This document shows, one piece after another, positions 47,410 to 58,903 of a DNA stretch of 64,000 nucleotides. The notes under the pieces were generated by a model, which did no database searches, was not told the origin of the DNA, and worked only from the letters and a program-made list of their open reading frames with translations. The translations under genes and the position numbers were made by a program. Source of the stretch: Ricinus communis (Eukaryota; Streptophyta; Magnoliopsida; Malpighiales; Euphorbiaceae); assembly GCF_019578655.1 (NCBI RefSeq), contig NC_063262.1, forward strand, positions 12,717,582 to 12,781,581. The letters run 5' to 3'. Position 1 is the stretch's first letter. Every line of letters begins with the position of its first letter.

Positions 47410-48982
47410 TGTAGGCACCCGTTTTTTGAATATAAATATTAAGGAAATAATGGAAAATCCGATGATAAAAGTTGATATTTCTGCTGAGTCTCGTGGAATT
47501 GAGAAAAGTCAGAATTTCGGTTAGAGTTATAAGTAATTGAACTAAGTTTTGCTTTTCGAAATCAAATTGGACATAAGTGATAAAAATATAAATTTTAGGG
47601 TCAAAATCAAATAAATTACAAAATACAGGAACTAAATTGAAAAAATATCTTAAATATTTGCCAACCCAAAGTGGATCGGTAAAAATCTTTGAATTATTTT
47701 TTAGTATTCTCTGATTTTAAATATTAATAATTATTAAAATGTAATTTCTAGAAGATTTTATTGATAATTATCTAGTGTTTAATTATTTTTTATAATTAAG
47801 TAGATTTTTATTGATAATTATCCTAAATTTTTTAAAATCTATATTTTTCGTTGAGTTTTGATAAAATCCTTTTAATTATTAATAATTCTTTAAAATTATT
47901 AATAATTAAAAAGATGATTATCCTGACCTCTAGAGTTTCCTCCATCCTTCTTTATAAATAGAAAAGGAAACTCTAGTCTATGAGGTTGGCAATTCTTGGC
48001 AGACTGAACAATCTGTAAGTTGGCAAATGTATTGTCATTTCTAAGAAACAAACCCAAACCTTAAAACACTCTAAATTCTCACGCTATCTTTGGGCCAACC
48101 TCCTCCTCTACTCTTAAGACTCGATGATTTGTACAATACGGTGGCAACCTGAGATTTTCTAAATAATTCATCTTATCATCTGTTCTTCCCTTTTTTTTTT
48201 CTTTATGATTAATTTTTTTGTATTCTAGCATGATTAGAATCTATTCATGTGATTTATGATGTTAGATCTAGATCTGATATAAATCTTATAAGTTTTCATG
48301 AATTGGTATGTTAGGGTTTTGAATATGATAACTATTGCATTGCATGATTAGATATAAGTTTTTGCCATATTTCTTATTAGAATTACATGATTAGGCTTTA
48401 AATTGTCGATCTCTTAATATTTTGGATAAAATTACCAAATTTAGTTGAGTATCTTTTTTTAATCTACTTAGAGTTAATTATTTACTGTCTGTCCATTGAA
48501 AATCCATTAATGTTATTTTTTCTTAAAAATTAGGTTATTTACTTGTTTTACTACATTTTACATATATAGTAATCATTATTTTTTATTTTTTTATGTATGT
48601 ACATTGTTTATTCAAGAGGTTGAAGCTATCGTATGTGCAAATCGGCCTAAGATCATAGAGCCAATTGGCTCTATGATACAACCAACCAGCTGTTCATCTT
48701 TAAGTTGCCCAATTTTTACAGTTTTCACTGGACCTTCGCCCAATGATTGGATTTTGCTAGTTTCTACCTATTTTATTTTTTTTATTAGTTCTTGCTTTTT
48801 TTATTCTTGGAGATGTAATTTTTTATTTTTCTTGCTTGTTTTCTATTTTTTTCATATATGTAATTTGTATTTAGTGGACGAATACATGTTTATCTGATTG
48901 CTAACTAAGAATAACTCATATAGACTTAGGGCTTTAAAACTGGACTTTGGCATGAAACTTGTAGCTCATTAGGTTAATAAGA
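47410..48982 (+). repeat. G3 left LTR, truncated
   Basis: Starts TGTAGGCACCCG. Matches 55416 to about 56960 in LTR 2 and then stops, joining directly to gag coding sequence; the LTR end, primer-binding site and gag start are deleted. A perfect palindrome AGAGCCAATTGGCTCT lies at 48657-48672. Confidence 0.78.
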
Positions 48983-48984
48983 TT

Positions 48985-49650
48985 GGACCTTTGATTTTGA
49001 CAAACTAATGTTGATCAGAGAAGACAAGTTACCTCCTGAAGTTCATATGTCTAAAATGCAGAAGTTCAATGGAATTGGAGATCCAAAAGTGCACTTGAAG
49101 CAATATGCTACTAACATTAGTACTATTTATTTTGCTAAGACCCAAATTATTGAACTGTTTATACTACATAGCTGTGAACTGGTACCATGGGTTAGAAAGT
49201 CCCATAAAATCTAATTGGAAAAAGCTTTATGATGCTTTTGTACAACAATATAACTACAATGCTTATCTAGAAGTCTCTATAAGAGATTTAGAATCAACAA
49301 AGCAAATGCTCAATGAGTCTTTTTCCAACTTCTTGATTAGATGGAGAAACAAAGTAGGGTTAACAAAGAACAAGCCTTCTGAAAAGGATCAAGTTTGAAT
49401 TATAATTCAAAATGTTCTCCCATCTTAGGTTGAAAGACTGCAAATGATGAATCCCAAGACTTTTGCAGGATTGTACAATGCTGGCTTACAAGTAGAAAAA
49501 ATGGAAAATGCTAAAACTAGATAGAACTTAGAAAATTATCAATCTAGAGATATTGAAGACCTACCATCTAAAGATGATGAAGCTTTACAAGATTCAGATG
49601 TTGATTTAGAGAAATTATATGATTTTGCTTTTAAGGTCAATGATATAACT
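48985..49650 (+). pseudogene. G3 gag fragment
   Basis: Reading FDFDKLMLIREDKLPPEVHM, then MQKFNGIGDPKVHLKQY, a frameshift, WYHGLESPIKSNWKKLYDAF, YLEVSIRDLESTKQMLNESF and LIRWRNKVGLTKNKPSEKDQ, an in-frame stop, then RLQMMNPKTFAGLYN. This aligns block by block with the G1 gag at about 8950-9480. Frames are broken, and no pol follows. Confidence 0.78.
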
Positions 49651-51024
49651 ATGGTTTTGCTTATCTAATAATGTTTATCTTAATGGTATTTTGCAATATA
49701 ATAATTATTACATGACTATGTTGGACATTAATTCTATTTGAATTAGCTTGTTTAATCTGAACACAAATAATAATCCTAGATACATTTCTACTACACATAA
49801 TATAACTCTTGAAGAGTGAAAAGAAAGTAAGAGAATAAGAAAAAAGAAGATAGTATTTGATACGCACGATTGAATTCAAGGTAATAGAATTACTTAATAT
49901 ATTAGGGGCAAGGCAAGAAGGTTGAGTTCATTCCTCATTATATAACAATTTTAAGGATAATAAGGACCTTGAAGAAAGAAGAGATTAAAGATTAGTGCTC
50001 AAATCATGAAGCATGCAAGACCCATTGCATTTGAATCTAAAAAAGAAATTCAGATCGAGTTGGAAACTTCCATATTAAAGAAAGAAAAGATCATATGCTC
50101 GAAAGGAGTTCAAATCTCGAGGGTAATAAGTTCACAAGTCAATCGGGATCGCTTTAAATACTATCTTTTAGAAAAAAAAATAGAAAAATAAAAAAAATAG
50201 AAAAATAAATCTTGTTGACTAGAGGACCTGTATAGGCTAATTAGGAAAAAGTTAAGAAAATAAACGGTGAGAACAATATTCTACTAGAAAATTCGAAAGG
50301 ACTAGTTGATAAAATGAGTGCTATTATGTGAAATAGAAAATGTACGCATTTGTGCCCTTATTAAATGGACAAAATTTAATTGGAAACTTTATTAAACTTG
50401 CACATTAGTTTTTATTGCTCACACACTACTAGAAGAAAAAACAAAATAAGAAATATAATCTAATAAGATCTAATAGAAGCAAGATCATTATGTCTCTTGC
50501 AGAAAAATCTAAAAATTTGTAGCACTCAAGAAATTTTAACTTTCATTCAAGAAATTTTATCTGAGGAAAAATCTTGAAATTCAATAGAATTATCTACAAG
50601 CATTAACAAACGAGACTGCAAGTACTTAAGTAACCAAATCTACAAAAAGAGAAAATAAGAAAAAGGAAAATAAAGAAAAAGAATAAAGAAAAAAATTGTT
50701 AAGTTGAAAATATGAAAATGAGACTTAGGCAAAAATAGAGTCTGTTAAGTTGAAAACCCGAAAGGGCGGCTTAGGTAAAAGTTAAGACATTAGCCTACTA
50801 AGTCGAAAATCTAAATGCACGATTTAGGCAAAATCTAAGGCGTACAAGTAAGAAGAAAAATTTGATTGCTATTTGCATGAGATTGTAGGAAGGCACAATT
50901 ATCATTGCATAAGTATCAGTACAGCCTAAGGCAAAAAGATTCAGTCCTTGCATGCTTAAGTTATCTCTAGATCCATGCTTCTTGTGGTCACTATGACTTC
51001 TAAGTCTCTGATATGCATTATTAT
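49651..51024. other. G3 interior, degraded
   Basis: No pol domain recognised. About 50-base repeats with 'aagttgaaaa...gacttaggcaaaa' lie at 50695-50835. A CACTACTAGAAGAAAAAAC word at about 50425 looks like a CACTA terminus, but no partner was found. Confidence 0.4.
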
Positions 51025-54000
51025 AGTCACGACCCGATTTGTGGACCGTGATCGGTGATAGAGAATAGGTAGGCATAATGTCACCGAAACTACATTATCT
51101 TTCCCGACTTCGCAACACATAACAGATCACAATTATTTTACAGACGGTCCGACATAATCGACAATCAACCCATACATAACTTTCTGGTATTTTTTCAACT
51201 CTATCACATCCACCATAAAACAACACAATAATTAATAAAATGAAATTTTAATTAACAATCTCTAAAATCAACAAGCTGAAGATTTACTAAGACGCTTGAT
51301 AAATTGGTCGACTCGCCTTCAGCCGCCGGAGTTCGATCAACGATCCGAGTCCGCCTACGGACTCGAGATAATGCTCAAACGATGATTCTAACACCTGATT
51401 TTTTGATCCAGTCCCCAATCATCCAGAGAAAATCACGGACAGTTTCAATCGTCGATTTTCAAACGGAGTTCGATCGCTGCAAAATTAGTGCCATTAGAAG
51501 GCTTGAGTTTAGGGGAGTCTAAATGTGTCCTCTGATCATCGGAAGCTCAACAGCACTGGCCGAAAAAGTGAAAAATCCAAACTGTCCTATACTTTTTACT
51601 TCGCCGGATTTTGCAATTCTGGCAGCCTCAATGGTTGATGATGGGCGGAAAAGAAAGCTCAGAAGTTGCTGATTATTTTGAGCTTAAGAATGCCACAAAT
51701 GGTCACTGGAAACTCCATGAACAACGTCATAAAATTCTGCCTCTTTTCTTGCTGAATTCCGCCATCTACCACCGTTGATCACCGCCGCCGGTGCTGCTGC
51801 CACGCTCGTCGGCCTCTCCTTTTCCACCAGCCATCACCACCACACCTCGGACAGCCTCCTCCGCCATCCGCCATTGATGGTCGACGCAAGCTTCTTCTCC
51901 TCCTTTTTCTTCTTCCTCCTCTTTCCTTTCTTCTTTCTTCTCTTTCTTTCTCTTATCTCAACTTAGTCCATACATTCTTTAGTTACAAGCTATTTCCCCC
52001 CTGCAAATTCTTGTTTAATCCTTTAGCTTTTCTTTAGTATTTCAATTAAGCCCCTAGCTACTTATCTTTAGTAATTAAATATGCCAATAAAGGCATTTTA
52101 GTAATTTCACCATTAAAAGTAAGGATAAATAAGTAACTCTCTATTTTTAATAATTTTAATTTGGCTCGAATTAAGTAGTTAGGAGCTTAATTGAAATATT
52201 AAAAAAAAACTGGAGGGTTAAACATGAAATTTACAGGGGAAAATAGTTAGTAATTAAAAAGATGAGGGACTAAATGGTTATTAAAAAAAGTTGAGGGACT
52301 AAATTGCAACAAAGAAAGAAAGAAAGAAAAAAGAAGAAAAGAAGGAAGAAGAAGAAGGAGGAGGAGAGGGAGCTCGGGGACGACCTTCAATAGCAGACGG
52401 GAGGTGCGTCTGTCTAAGGCAAGGCGAAGCTAACCAGATGCATTGGCCATGAGCCTCGGGGGTGGCGGCAGGACGTCGGTGAAAAGAAAGCAGAAGCCTT
52501 TTTGAACGCCATTCATAGCGTTTCCAGCATCGGAGACACCATTTTTGGTAGTGCACGACTCCCATCGACTTGAGCTTAATATGGCAATGGTAGTCCCGAA
52601 AATGGTGACCAAAGATAGTGTTTTCCGGTGGAGAATTAAATTGGGCACCGGTTCGAATTTTTCACATGTCCAGTCAACTACTGCACCTCAACACATTTCG
52701 GGGAGAACCAGCTAGCTCTGGGTTCGAGTGGCATTTCACCCCTAACCACAACCCAGACTATGGAACAAAGGATTATACCGGACTTACATTCAGACTCTCC
52801 TCATCACAAGCTTTCCAATAACACTAATTTTGTAGTGATCGAACTCCATTTGAAAATCGACGGTCGAAATTGTCTGTGATTCTTTTCGGACAATCGGGGG
52901 CTGGATTGGAGAATTAGATGCTAGAATCATCGTCTGCGTGTTATTTTGAGTCCGTAGGCGCGCTCGAATCATCGATCGGACTCCGGCGGCTGAAGGCGAG
53001 TCAGTCGATTTATCAAGCGTCTCGGTAATTCTCTAGCCGTTGATTTTAGAGATTGTTAACTAAAAATTATTTGATTAATTCTTGTGTTTGTACCATAAAA
53101 AATTATGTGAGGATTGATTGTCAAAATAATAGCGTGTCGGACCGTCTGCCAATAATTGTGATCTGTGATGTATTGCAGAGTCGTAAAAAATGATGTAGTT
53201 TTGGTGGCCCAACTCCCATTAATTAATTGATGAATATTTGAAGTATTTTTGGCAGGTCCTGGACCCGTTATATGGGGGGAGTAAATGTCCGTAAATTAGG
53301 GGAAGTTCTACCAAATTTTCAGTAGAATTTATCATAGTCGAAATTCTTAGACAGTCATTCTAGGAGTCTAGGCCTAGGGTTATTTATCAATGTGTTACTT
53401 TTATTGATTAAATTGTTCCCCTAAATAGATAATCCATGATTTTAACTCGCTCCACTCGAGGCATAAGAGCAGAGCAAGGGATCGTCAGAACTGTGAGTTA
53501 AAATCATATATCTGCTATACTACGCTATATATATGTCATGCTAAAATTTTACATAGCAATTCTGATTGAATGATTTAAAGATTTAAATTATTTATTTATT
53601 TACTATTCATATATGTTATTTCTACATCATTGATATTGTAATTACATGTTGACTCGGGATGAGACGACAGTAGGACAGGCCACCTGATGGCTTGCATCAG
53701 GACTGCGTGCGTACCGATATAGATATGAGTCAGGTAGTAAAAGAATAATTTAAGACTTGTCCTGGTCGAGTTCAACTCTTTGGGCTGTATAGAGTTTGAG
53801 TGCCGGATTAAAAATTCCTGGTCAAGCGTTACTCTCTAGGCGCCGGCTTTATTAGAAATTAAGTGACCAGACCGGATTTAAAGACCCTAGTGGAGCTTCG
53901 CTCTCTAGGCGCCAGTTCTGTTGGCATGAGATAGCAAAAAGGCTGTTAATGTTAGGGTTATGATCCTGCTGAGGTACTTGTCTCGTAGTTCGAAAAAATA

Positions 54001-54528
54001 TATTTTATTGAATTATTGTATGACACGTATTTTTACGTGACCTAATATTTATTTGATTAAACAAATATTTTATTAAAGTGGTTGTATTTATTTTTGGATA
54101 TATGATTTTAACTCACTCTCGAGACTGACAGTCTCAATTTTTAACTGTTTTTCAGGTTCAGGTGTTTGTTAGTTTCCGCAGTTCTTTTCCTCTAACAGCC
54201 CGACTTCCTTCATCTTCGGGTTTTAATGTAATTAATTTTATTAGTATGTTTGATTTTAAATTCTAGATTGTCCGCAGTAGTAATCTCAAAACTTATCTTT
54301 TCATAATGGTATGTAAATTTAGGTATTGTCTATTTATGCTGGCAGACTGAATTAGTTATGTAGTATCTCGTGGTTAAAAGTTAATTATGAATTAGTATTC
54401 AATGGATAGAATTTGGATTATTCTTTGATTGAGATAGCAAATGGTCAAGCTTGCTACGAGTTTCGGTGGCAATGACACCTACCCATTCTCTAGCGCCGGT
54501 TATAGGCTCACAAATCGGGTCATTGACA
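51025..54528. mobile_element. S2: two S-family LTR halves joined as an inverted repeat
   Basis: The left arm (51025 to about 52075) runs in the S1 orientation: gtcacgacccgatttgtgg, then the cgactcgcc...gccggag block at 51308, then the pyrimidine tract near 51890-51960. The right arm (about 52080-54528) is the same sequence inverted: purine tract at 52310-52380, block ctccggcggctgaaggcgagtc at about 52981, 'ggcgcc' repeats at 53770-53925, end ccgattt...tgaca. The outer ends of both arms are the same LTR terminus. The left arm lacks about 1.4 kb present in the right arm and in S1. No gag or pol lies between the arms. A clear target duplication was not found. Confidence 0.7.
52665..52752 (-). 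pseudogene. Plastid 23S rRNA fragment (NUPT) inside S2
   Basis: The plus strand reads as the complement of a well-conserved part of plastid/bacterial 23S rRNA: tgtccagtcaactactgc, atttcggggagaaccagcta and gtggcatttcacccctaacc. The open frame over it includes HMSSQLLHLNTFRGEP, which resembles the spurious peptide often predicted from antisense plastid 23S DNA. Several CpG sites of the usual plastid sequence are TpG/CpA here, as expected after nuclear methylation decay. The equivalent place in S1 and S3 lacks the insert. It is about 88 bp and not a working rRNA. Confidence 0.85.
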
Positions 54529-55415
54529 TAAAGGATGATTTTTAGGAATGCATATCACATACTTTCACTAGATGTGATCTCTATGTACTTGTATATGCTA
54601 TTAACTTATAATAGAAAAATAAAGAAAAGTTCAAAAGAAAGAAAATTCTCGATCTACACTTAAGTTTACTTCCCGAAATGGAGATTATAAAGTTTACTTT
54701 TCGAAGTGGAAAGTGATTAATTTATATCTTGAAGTGGAATATCCTCTTCCCAAAATGGAATATAATCCGTAGAAGGTCCAACGAATCAGTTTAAGTTCTA
54801 GAGAATCAACACACTACCCGAAGCAGAAGTTATCCTAGAAAAGGGAAGAAATTACCAAGTTTGATATTTGGAAGTGCGAAATCTACCAAATCATAACCCG
54901 AAGCGAAAATCACGAATATTTGCTCCTTGAAGCAGAATGCAACCAGAAAATTCCAAACAATTAGAGGCGGAAGAGCCTATTATCCAGAATTTCGAGAAAG
55001 TAGGCATAGTCCCTAAATTAAGGTGTGATGGGCCTGGTCTCTATATTAAACGTGTATTTATCTTAAAGGGTGGTCATGGCAGGCATTGTCCCTAAATTAA
55101 CTTGTGATGGTTGTGGTCCATAAATCAAGGTGTGATAGGCGTATCCCTAAATCAAAGTGTGACAGGCGTAGTCCCTAATCAAGCATGTATTTATCTTGAA
55201 GGGGGGTGGTCTTCAAAATGTGACAGGTATCATCCCTAAATCAAAGCTAGAAGTTTCTACATGCCTTTACCTTAGAGGATGGTCTTCGAGATGTCACGAG
55301 CTTATGAAGTGTAGCTTCTATAGCTATCATTTTGTTGTATCCTTGAAGTTTATGACTTGTCTTGATTTATTTAACCATCAATATGCTTATAAATCTCGAC
55401 AAACTGGAGGCAAAT
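54529..55415. repeat. G3 interior with degenerate minisatellites
   Basis: 54650-54960 has repeated 'cccgaagtgga(a)' words about 30-40 bases apart. 55000-55250 has about seven copies of a ~30-base unit with 'ggcgtagtccctaaatcaa(g)gtgtga'. No coding frame survives. Confidence 0.65.
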
Positions 55416-57581
55416 TATAAGCATCATTTTTTAATATAGATTCGATGATGATGAAAGTTGTTATTTCTCTCGAGTTTTATGGAGTTAAGAAAACTCAAGA
55501 TTCCAGTTACAGTTACAAGTATTTGAGCTAAATATTGCTTTAAAATCAAATTGGACTTAATTGACAAGAAAGAAAAAAAATTTAGGGTCAAAATCAGACG
55601 AATTGCCAAATACAGGTACTAAATTGCAAAAGATCTTAAAAATCTGCCAATCTAGAGCTGATCGGCTTTGCGTACAGCCGATCAACTCTTTGCTGACCGG
55701 CTTTATACAGTCCCGACTGGCCAAAACTTGAATTTTAGTGCCGTCTTGGTATTTTCTGATTTTACATGTCAATAATTATTAAAATGTACTTTTTAGAAGG
55801 TTTTTATTGATAATTATCCCAAATATCTTTAAATCTGCATTTATTGTTCAAAAAGAATTTTGATAAAATCCTTTTAATTATTAATAAATTTTTAAAATTA
55901 TCAATAATTAAGATGATGATTATTCTAGCCTCTAAGGCTTCTTCCATCTTTCTCTATAAATAGAAAAGGAAACCCTAGGCCAGGTGGTTGGCAATTCTTG
56001 ATAGACAGAACGATCGATAAGTTGGCGAATATACTGTGATTTCCAAAAGACAAACTCAAACCCTAAAACACTATGAATTCCAACTCCATTTTTGGATCAA
56101 CCTCCTCCTCTACTCCTAAGACTAGAGAAGCTACACAATATTGTAACAACTTTAGGGTTTCTAAATACTCATACATATTTTCTTCCTTTTTTTCTCTTTA
56201 TGGTTATTTTTTATATTCTAGTAGCATGATTAGGATATATTCATGTGATTTGTGATGTTAGATCTAGATATGATATAAATCTGGTAACTTCCCATGAATT
56301 GGCATGTTAGGGTTTTGAATCTGATAACTATCGCATTGCACAATTATATATACGTTTTTGCCATATTTCTTATTAGAATTACATGATTATATTTTAAACT
56401 GCCAATCTCTCAATATTTTGGATAGAGTTATCGTATTTAGTTGAATATTTATTGGATATGATTTAGATTTAATTATCTATTGTCCGTCTGTTCAAAATCC
56501 ATTGATGTTATTTTACCCTAGAAATTATGTTATTTACTTGTTCTTTTACATTTTAAATATACATTAATCGTTATTTTGTGCTTCTTATGCATGTATATTG
56601 TTTATTAGGGAGTCTAAAGCTAATCTATGTGAAAATCGACATAAGATCAAGCTTAAAGCCAATCGGCTCTGTGACACAAACAATCGGTTGTTCATTCTTA
56701 AATTGCTCGATTTTAACAGTTTTTTCCGAAGCTTTTCCTAAATTTTTGAATTTTGCTAGTTTTTGCCTATTTAATTCGTTTTCTATTAGATATTGCATTC
56801 TTTTATTCTTGGGGATGTAATTTTTATTATTTATGTAATTTGTAAATAGTGGAAAAATGCTTATTTATCATATTGCCAATTAAGAATAACTCATATAAAC
56901 TTAGCGCTTTGAAATTAGACTTTAGCTTGAAATTTGTAGTCCAATAAGTTAATAAAATGGTAATTGGCCTAATCATAAAGTCCACTTACACTTAGATGAG
57001 CTTTGTCATGCTTAATTAATAAACTCACCCATTTAGACTTAGGAAATTAAAACAGGCATTGTATATAAAAAGTATCCCATTTAGGATTAAAGGTTAGTAA
57101 ACTTGGACTTAAAAAATAAAATCGGCTAAAATTAAGTGGACCTAACATGTTGTATTACTTATGTATAGAAAATATTATGTTGTAATTATAAAGAATAGAT
57201 TACTAACTAATAAAATTAAAGGTAGAAATATACAAATAAGGAAATTAATTTCCGGATCCATCTCTAGATATGGCGATATTTCTTTATGGAATCTAATTAT
57301 ATCTTATAAGAAGTACAAGTATCTTGGTGACTTACACAGGTGGTGGCTTTCTTTCTCCATGCCAGTCTTTATGACTAGTTAACTCGTCTCTGATTAGGTT
57401 GAAAGTGCCGTAGGCACTAAGACACTTGAGTGTGCATCCGAAATCGCCGCCCTAGTGGCGACTCCCTTATTTCATGCTAGTCTCTATGACTAGTTAGCTT
57501 GTGCCAAATTAGGTTGACAATCCTTAAAAATGCTATAGTCGCTAAGGACATTTGAGTGCGCGCCCAAAACCGCCATCCATA
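55416..57581 (+). repeat. G3 right LTR
   Basis: About 2.17 kb. The start TATAAGCATC is a decayed TGTAGGCACC, and the end CCGCCATCCATA a decayed CCGCCCACA. The final 360 bases (57220-57581) match the inverse complement of 144-400 in G1. Half palindromes of the gatcggctt type lie at 55652-55720 and 56650-56690. Confidence 0.78.
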
Positions 57582-57586
57582 GCAAA

Positions 57587-58200
57587 TTAATTAGAAAGGG
57601 TTACTAAATTTGTTAATAATTTACACAAATTAGCAGAAACTTACAAAAAAATATTATTAAGTAAATATAATAATATTATATTATTTTTTATTTAATTTAA
57701 TACCATATAGTGTATAAGATTTGTAATTTTATGAAGCTAAAAAAATAAATTGCATAATTTAGTTAAAATTTTAGTAAATCAGTTACATTTTACATAAAAA
57801 TATTTGTATGTAACTTATATGCTGATTATATGATTTTTTTATTATACAAAGTAATTTATTTTATATATTGTGCAAATAAAATTTTTTTGATAAGCTAATT
57901 AGAAAAGAATTACTTAATTTTTATAAATATTTAAAAAAAGATTTTATTAGTAAAATAATGTTGTTTTTATTAGTTTTTCATTTATTATATAATTTATATT
58001 ATATGGTGTGCAAAATTTGTAATTCTTTTATAAAGTTAAAAAAAATAAGTTATATAATTTAGTTAAAAATTTATTAAATCTACATAAAAATATTTTTATG
58101 TTAATTTTATAATTTTATTTTTATTTAATAGAATTCTCACCATTTAATGTAAATAAGAATTTTAAAAATGAGACAATAAAAATAAATATATAAATAATAT
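57587..58200 (+). repeat. ~296-base tandem repeat, right part
   Basis: About two further diverged units of the satellite at 46790-47404 ('gtaatttattttatatattg' at about 57850; 'aaaaatttattaaatc' at about 58065). Confidence 0.7.
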
Positions 58201-58852
58201 GAAAATTATATAATGTAATTATGTATTTACATATTTTTTATTTATCTAACTTTGTATTAATTATCTAATTAATCAGTTGTATTATAGATATTAAGAAATT
58301 ATTTTAGTAAAGTTAAAACTATATTTAGCGACAGTGGATGTTCGTCGCCATGTATCCAGTTTATAACTTAATTTATTGCCTTACAGAATTCTTTAAATTG
58401 TTCAACAAACTTTTTGGCGCTTGAAGGCGTTGCTTGCATACCGTTCGCCTAGTCACCATCGAAGGCTGGTTGTTTTTTTTTGTGTGATTGAACAAGTTAA
58501 AGACATTTACTTTTTACTCCTGTTAATGAAATATATGATTACTAATTTCGGAAAAAAAGATATAATAAAATAAAAAAAAGACTTAATACTTTTTTTTAAA
58601 TGACTTAATACCTGTTTTAATTTCTTGGATATTAAAATAGTTATTGATTACAGTTTAATAAATAAAAATCTATAAAAATATTAATGATCAAAATTAATTT
58701 TATATAATTTAATAGTAAATAGCTAATTATGGAACACTAACTGCAGTATCTTAGTCCTAGAATTCACCAACAAAACAAAAAGAATTTAAAGTAACAACCT
58801 ATCCTATTTTTCCTCCTTAGTAATCTCATTTTCCTCAAATTGCATCCATAAC
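58201..58852 (+). promoter_or_regulatory. Upstream region of the hyccin gene
   Basis: AT-rich. Includes a short GC-richer piece at 58325-58470 (tagcgacagtggatg...ttcgtcgcc). A pyrimidine-rich leader (cctatcctatttttcctcc, 58798-58816) precedes the start. No other gene. Confidence 0.35.
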
Positions 58853-58903
58853 TTGTATTCATCTTCCTTCAGATTCTTGTTATATCTTTTCTTTAACAAT
58901 CCA

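Larger units (their letters stand above)
47410..57581 (+). mobile_element. G3: degenerate gypsy element related to G1
   Basis: Plus-strand relative of G1. LTR 1 (47410 to about 48982, 3' part deleted), gag remnant, degraded interior with the nested S2 structure, LTR 2 (55416-57581). Flanking pentamers acaag (47405-47409) and gcaaa (57582-57586) differ at two transition positions, acceptable for an old duplication. The repeat units of the flanking satellite join up when the element is removed. Confidence 0.75.

Noticed and set aside
50424..50445. CACTACTAGAAG word as a CACTA element end
   Set aside because: No inverted partner and no 3-bp target duplication were found, and it lies in degraded G3 interior, so chance is likely.
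52618..52821. A 67-codon frame that looks protein-like
   Set aside because: The recognisable part is translation of antisense plastid 23S rDNA inside S2, a known annotation artefact.
51025..54528. S2 as a Mutator or foldback DNA transposon with long terminal inverted repeats
   Set aside because: The arms match S1 and S3, which have TG...CA ends and 5-bp duplications typical of LTRs. No transposase or 9-bp duplication was found, so an inverted LTR pair is the simpler reading, though a foldback element is not fully excluded.
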